A stretch of 7,905 nucleotides of DNA from NCBI GenBank assembly GCA_016200155.1, contig JACQFG010000047.1, positions 1 through 7,905 of the forward strand, given 5' to 3'. Shown here one piece after another: positions 4,299-7,905 of this stretch; the stretch's first letter is position 1; every line of letters starts with the position of its first letter. Both the position numbers and the translations under genes were made by a program. The notes under the pieces were generated by a model. That model saw nothing but the letters and a program-made list of their open reading frames with translations, searched no databases and had not been told where the DNA came from. Source of the stretch: Planctomycetota bacterium (GTDB lineage: Bacteria; Planctomycetota; Planctomycetia; Gemmatales; Gemmataceae).

Positions 4299-6407
4299 TT
4301 ACGTCGGCGGATGCGGATGCTGAATCCCCGCCTCGGGCCATGACGTCGGGCCGGGCGGCAGCGGCTCGCTTGGCGGCAGACGCTCCCCGGCCTCCACGTG
4401 ACGCATCACGCTGTGGCGGAAGCCGAACGAGAAATAAATGACCATGCCGATGCCCAGCCAGATCACCAGCCGCCACCACGTGTCGGCCGGCAGGAAGAAC
4501 ATCAACGTCACGTTCACGATGATGCCCGCCGGCGCCACGAAGTAGACCAGCGGACACCGGAATGGCCGCGGCGCCTCGGGCCGCTTGATGCGCAGGATCA
4601 GCACCGCCGCGCAGACGACGGTGAACGCGAACAGGGTGCCGATGTTGACCATCTCTTCCAGCTTGGCGATCGGCGTGAAGGCCGCCACCACCGACATGAA
4701 TGCCCCCGTGAGCATGGTCGAGATGTGCGGCGTCTTGAACTTGTCGTGGACCGCTCCGAAGATGTTCTGCGGCATCAAGCCGTCGCGGGCCATCGCCAGG
4801 AAAATGCGTGCCTGACTCAAGAATGTGATGAGCAGCACGCTGGTCATGCCGGCCAGAGCGCCGGCGGCAATCAACGCGCCGGCGTATTTGAGCACGGTGC
4901 TGCCGGTATTTTCGGCCTGGATGCGGAACGCCGATGCGATGGCTGCCTTGACGTCGATGTCGTAGTAGGAGACCATGCCGGTTATCACCCCCGCCACCAG
5001 GATGTACAGGACGGTGCATATACCGAGCGACGCCATGATGCCGAACGGCACATCGCGCATCGGCTTGACGGCTTCCTCCGAATGCGTGGAGATCGAATCG
5101 AAGCCGATGAACGCGAAGAACACGAGGGCTGCGCCGACCATGATGCCGGAGAACCCGTAGGGCATGAAGTTGTTGCGCGTGCCGTCGTCGATGACGGCGA
5201 GCTTCGTGTTGATGCCGAGTTGGCCGATCATGCCCCAGTTCTCCGCAGCCTTCTTCGGCGCTTCCTTGCGGGCGTCTGCCAGAATCGACGCGACGATTTC
5301 TTTGTCTTCCGCGGTCTTGGGGTGCTTGTCCTTGTACCGCTCGAGCATCATGGTCCAGTGTTCGGTGGTCTTCTCATTCTCCGTCTCACCGTCGGCGACG
5401 CGCTTCTTGTAATCGGCGGCCAGCCCGCTGATAAACGTGGCCATCGCCTGGTCGCCGAGCATCGTCACGCGTTTCTTGGCCCGCTCCGCCGCCTCGTGGG
5501 CTGCTTTTGCCTCTTCTTTTTTGGCGAGCTTTTCGTCCTTTTTCGCTTCCTCGCTGAGCGGCTTGGTGGGCACAGCGCGGACCAGCGTCTTGTCCGGACC
5601 GCCGGTCGGATGCGCCGTCACCGAATCGACAGGCTTGTCGACGAACTTCTTCGACCACTGCTCGGCTTTTTTCATCAAGTCCCGCTCCAGGTCGACGTGC
5701 TCGTGCGCCAATTTGGGAATCAGCAACTGTTCCGTCTGCTTACGGCCTTCCGCGGGGATGCCGAACCAGTTGGACGACTTCACGTAACCGATGCCCATCA
5801 GGATGACGAAAACTACGACGAACAATTTGAGAAGCACGAGGGCCGTATTGGACGCCGCACTCTCGCGGATGCCGATGACCAGCACGGTGGTGACGGCCAG
5901 CAGGATAAGGACGGCGGGAAGATTGAACCAGGCGTCGGGATTGGAGAACGGATCGCTGCATAAATAGTCGGGCACCTTCCATAACCCAAGCGCTCCCAGT
6001 AATTCGTTCAAATAGTTGGACCACACCGCCGCCACGGTCGCGGCGCTCATGGCGTATTCGAGAATCAGGTCCCAGCCAATGATCCAGGCAAGCAGCTCAC
6101 CGATGGTAGCATAGGCGTAGGTGTAGGCGCTGCCGGCGACCGGCGCCATCGACGCGAATTCCGCATAACAGAACGCCGCCAGGGCACAGGCGATGCCCGC
6201 GACCATGAACGACAGCAGCACTGCCGGCCCCGCGTCGTTGGCGGCGACGCGTCCGGTGATGACGAAGATACCCGCGCCGATGATCGCCCCGACGCCCAGC
6301 GACGTCAAACCGATCGGCCCGAGCACGCGCTTGAGCCGATTTTCGCCCTTCGCCTCCGCGTCGAGCATTTCGAGGGTCTTGGTCGCAAAGAGTCGATTCC
6401 AGAACAT
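4299..6407 (-). CDS. APC-superfamily amino acid transporter (CAT-like) with a large charged insertion
   Basis: This is a cytoplasmic-membrane amino acid permease, closest by eye to the cationic amino acid transporter (CAT/YfnA) group; the substrate is not determined. The N-terminal LKRVLGPIGLTSLGVGAIIG and the GAGIF motif (residues 44-48) form unwound TM1. TM2 is about 61-84, TM3 about 102-132, TM4 about 162-180 and TM5 about 187-208. After the family phrase YVKSSNW comes a hydrophilic, Lys/Glu/Ala-rich stretch at about 216-412. The fold resumes at MPYGFSGIMVGAALVFFAFIGFDSIS (TM6, about 415-440) and continues through about TM12. The tail after 672 is proline-rich. At 702 residues it is about 240 longer than typical relatives, most of that in the insertion. 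I chose the ATG at 6407 because AAAGGA (6413-6418) lies 5 bases upstream; the frame is open to 6443. The LAT-like gene lies 51 bases upstream. Confidence 0.93.
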   Translation of the reverse strand: MFWNRLFATKTLEMLDAEAKGENRLKRVLGPIGLTSLGVGAIIGAGIFVITGRVAANDAGPAVLLSFMVAGIACALAAFCYAEFASMAPVAGSAYTYAYATIGELLAWIIGWDLILEYAMSAATVAAVWSNYLNELLGALGLWKVPDYLCSDPFSNPDAWFNLPAVLILLAVTTVLVIGIRESAASNTALVLLKLFVVVFVILMGIGYVKSSNWFGIPAEGRKQTEQLLIPKLAHEHVDLERDLMKKAEQWSKKFVDKPVDSVTAHPTGGPDKTLVRAVPTKPLSEEAKKDEKLAKKEEAKAAHEAAERAKKRVTMLGDQAMATFISGLAADYKKRVADGETENEKTTEHWTMMLERYKDKHPKTAEDKEIVASILADARKEAPKKAAENWGMIGQLGINTKLAVIDDGTRNNFMPYGFSGIMVGAALVFFAFIGFDSISTHSEEAVKPMRDVPFGIMASLGICTVLYILVAGVITGMVSYYDIDVKAAIASAFRIQAENTGSTVLKYAGALIAAGALAGMTSVLLITFLSQARIFLAMARDGLMPQNIFGAVHDKFKTPHISTMLTGAFMSVVAAFTPIAKLEEMVNIGTLFAFTVVCAAVLILRIKRPEAPRPFRCPLVYFVAPAGIIVNVTLMFFLPADTWWRLVIWLGIGMVIYFSFGFRHSVMRHVEAGERLPPSEPLPPGPTSWPEAGIQHPHPPT

Positions 6408-6412
6408 AGGCA

Positions 6413-6418
6413 TCCTTT
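6413..6418 (-). promoter_or_regulatory. Shine-Dalgarno site deciding the CAT-like transporter start
   Basis: AAAGGA on the minus strand lies 5 bases before the ATG at 6407. The ATG at 6413 overlaps this site, and the one at 6443 lies inside the hairpin repeat, so both are less likely starts. Confidence 0.65.
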
Positions 6419-6427
6419 GGTTGTCTT

Positions 6428-6465
6428 CGTTTAGCGCCCGCAATGCGCCGTGCGAGCGCTAAACG
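6428..6465. repeat. Hairpin between the two transporters, copy 2 of the repeated element
   Basis: Positions 6428-6442 pair with 6451-6465 (15 positions, one mismatch) around an 8-base loop. It matches the element at 1721-1758 at 33 of 38 positions. The stop codon of the upstream LAT-like gene (minus-strand TAG, 6459-6461) lies within the stem, so the last codons of that gene come from the repeat. The ribosome site of the next gene starts 10 bases beyond it. It could affect coupling between the two genes, but lacks a terminator U-tract. Confidence 0.9.
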
Positions 6466-7905
6466 GGGACTCGATTCACATTCCGCCACAAGAAGTATAC
6501 GGGAATTCCCGTCAAGACAATGATAAAACTCGGCCAGCTATACACCGGCTTGGCGACCAGCAACGACGCCGCGATCACCGCGCAAATGGCGATGTAAAGC
6601 ACCGGCACGATGGGATAACCCCACGCGCGATACGGCCGATCCGCGTCGGGCTGCTTTATGCGCAGGACGAAGACGGCCGATACCGTGAGGATGTAAAAGA
6701 GCAACGCCGCGAAGATGATGTAGTCGAGGAGGTCGCCGTAGCTGCCGGAAAAAATCAGGACGATCGCCCAGCCTGCTTGCAGCCAGATGCCGAACGCGGG
6801 CACGCCAAAGCGGTTGAGGTTGCCGCACGATTGGAAGAACAACCCGTCGCGGGCCATGGCGTAATAGAGCCGGGCGCCCATGATGGTCAGGCCGTTGTTG
6901 CAGCCAGCCGTCGAGATCATGATGATGACGGCCATCATTGCGACGCCGAGAGAGGGAGACACGCGTTCAAGGACGGCCGTGCCGACGCGATCGTCTTTCG
7001 CGTGGTCGATGCCGCGTTCGATCGACGAGACGCCGTCGGCTTTGCCGTTGATGGGCAAGGCGGCCAGGTACGCATGATTCGCCAGCACGTAGAGCAGGAT
7101 GACCATGCCGGTGCCGAGCAGCAGTCCCCAGGGCAAGGTGCGCTGCGGGTTCTTGACCTCGGCGGCGATGAAGGTGACGTTGTTCCACGCATCGGACGAG
7201 AACAGCGAACCGACCATGGCGCCGGACAAGACCAGTACGATCGCGATCGGCGTCCAGCGCGCGAACTTGATGTCGGTCCCGAACGCCTTGGTCGAGGTGA
7301 TGCCGTCCCAAACGTGGTCGAGGTTGTAGTTGACCGCGTCCGCGTTGGCCGCCACCGTCAGCCCGAGCACGATCAGAAGTCCGAGGCCGAGCATCTTGGA
7401 GACGGTGAAGACGTTCTGCACCCATCGACCCTGTTCGATGCCGAACGTGTTGATGGCCGCCAAAACGATCGCTAGCACTGCCGCCACCAGCTGACCGGAC
7501 GAGATGGTGAACGAATCGCGCTTGAAAAAAACCATCGGCTCGTCCATCCACGGCACCGGGATTTGCACGAGGATGTTCAGGTTTTGGACGTTGAGCAAAT
7601 AGTGGTTGGTGCCGAGTTCCGGAACGAGGACGCCAAGGAATTTGGCGAAGGCGACGCCGACCGCCGCGATGAACCCAGTCTGAATGACGAGGAACGTCGT
7701 CCAGCCATTGAGAAACGCCCAGAGCGGGCCGTAGGCTTCGCGGAGAAAGATGTACTGCCCGCCGGCGTTGGGCATCATGGCGGCGAGTTCCGCGTAGCTG
7801 AGGGCGCCGATGATCGTGAGCACGCCGGTCAGGACCCAGACGACGATGAGCCAGCCGGACGAGCCGACGTCGCGGGCAATGTCGGCCGACACGATGAAGA
7901 TGCCC
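6459..7905 (-). CDS. APC-superfamily amino acid transporter (LAT/SteT-like), 5' end outside window
   Basis: This is a membrane amino acid permease or exchanger of the L-type/SteT-like group, substrate unknown. The 481 visible residues start at GIFIVSADIA, the conserved unwound part of TM1. The GTG at 7892 is in frame but internal, and the true start lies beyond the right edge, probably some 20-40 residues away. Family marks include GALSYAELAAMMPNAGGQY (TM2 and the following loop), SSDAWNNVTFIAAEVKNPQR (about 236-255, TM6 and the loop after it), MARDGLFF (350-357) and the closing phrase LRIKQPDADRPYRAWGYP (414-431), followed by two membrane segments. The region at 94-135 between TM3 and TM4 is longer than usual for the family. 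Its stop codon is inside the hairpin repeat. It is probably the first gene of a two-transporter transcript with the CAT-like gene, though the hairpin between them may reduce read-through. Confidence 0.93.
   Translation of the reverse strand, partial: GIFIVSADIARDVGSSGWLIVVWVLTGVLTIIGALSYAELAAMMPNAGGQYIFLREAYGPLWAFLNGWTTFLVIQTGFIAAVGVAFAKFLGVLVPELGTNHYLLNVQNLNILVQIPVPWMDEPMVFFKRDSFTISSGQLVAAVLAIVLAAINTFGIEQGRWVQNVFTVSKMLGLGLLIVLGLTVAANADAVNYNLDHVWDGITSTKAFGTDIKFARWTPIAIVLVLSGAMVGSLFSSDAWNNVTFIAAEVKNPQRTLPWGLLLGTGMVILLYVLANHAYLAALPINGKADGVSSIERGIDHAKDDRVGTAVLERVSPSLGVAMMAVIIMISTAGCNNGLTIMGARLYYAMARDGLFFQSCGNLNRFGVPAFGIWLQAGWAIVLIFSGSYGDLLDYIIFAALLFYILTVSAVFVLRIKQPDADRPYRAWGYPIVPVLYIAICAVIAASLLVAKPVYSWPSFIIVLTGIPVYFLWRNVNRVPV

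Noticed and set aside
4398..5963. 521-codon plus-strand open frame opposite the CAT-like transporter
   Set aside because: It is antisense to a well-supported membrane protein. Its product is rich in His, Asp, Arg and Glu and has no family resemblance.
6450..7475. 341-codon plus-strand open frame opposite the LAT-like transporter
   Set aside because: It is another antisense shadow with biased charged composition and no ribosome site or domain.
7835..7892. GTG at 7892 as the true start of the LAT-like transporter
   Set aside because: The frame stays open to the window edge, and the residues just upstream (GIFI) form the conserved TM1 motif, so the GTG is internal.

Overview
The window looks like a GC-rich bacterial chromosome segment, most likely from a planctomycete or a similar large-genome environmental bacterium. 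That placement is an inference. It rests on the mix of ordinary housekeeping genes with many short palindromic repeats between and inside genes, on the protein style, and on general memory of similar repeats in planctomycete genomes. No RNA gene, CRISPR array, transposase or phage gene is visible. The genes are mostly ordinary; the unusual content is the palindromic DNA around them and one heavily enlarged transporter.

Layout from left to right. Positions 1-564 (minus) hold the N-terminal 188 codons of ferrochelatase (hemH), which runs off the left edge. Positions 565-673 are an intergenic gap filled by a long perfect palindrome built from a 7-base unit. Positions 674-985 (minus) encode a seven-iron ferredoxin (fdxA). 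Positions 986-1233 are a divergent promoter region, the longest gene-free stretch at 248 bases. Positions 1234-1692 (plus) encode a small exported alpha-helical protein of unknown function, the only plus-strand gene. Positions 1693-1768 are a convergent gap with a hairpin. Positions 1769-4111 (minus) encode the primosomal helicase PriA, with a 60-base palindrome inside its coding sequence. Positions 4112-4298 hold the priA leader, a -10-like element and a nested palindrome. Positions 4299-6407 (minus) encode a CAT-like APC transporter with about 200 extra residues. Positions 6408-6458 are a short gap with a second copy of the hairpin seen next to priA. Positions 6459-7905 (minus) encode a second, LAT-like APC transporter that runs off the right edge.

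The two transporters lie 51 bases apart on the same strand and may be co-transcribed as an amino-acid uptake or exchange pair. PriA restarts stalled replication forks. FdxA and HemH relate to electron transfer and the last step of haem synthesis, but their adjacency alone does not prove a joint pathway.

The most notable pattern is that all four minus-strand genes whose 3' ends are visible (fdxA, priA and both transporters) are followed within about 0-31 bases by a strong palindrome, and none of these palindromes has a U-tract. Three unrelated sequence families do this, one of them present twice, and a fourth family is embedded in priA. This suggests either dispersed palindromic elements that settle at gene ends or a non-canonical 3'-end or termination signal.
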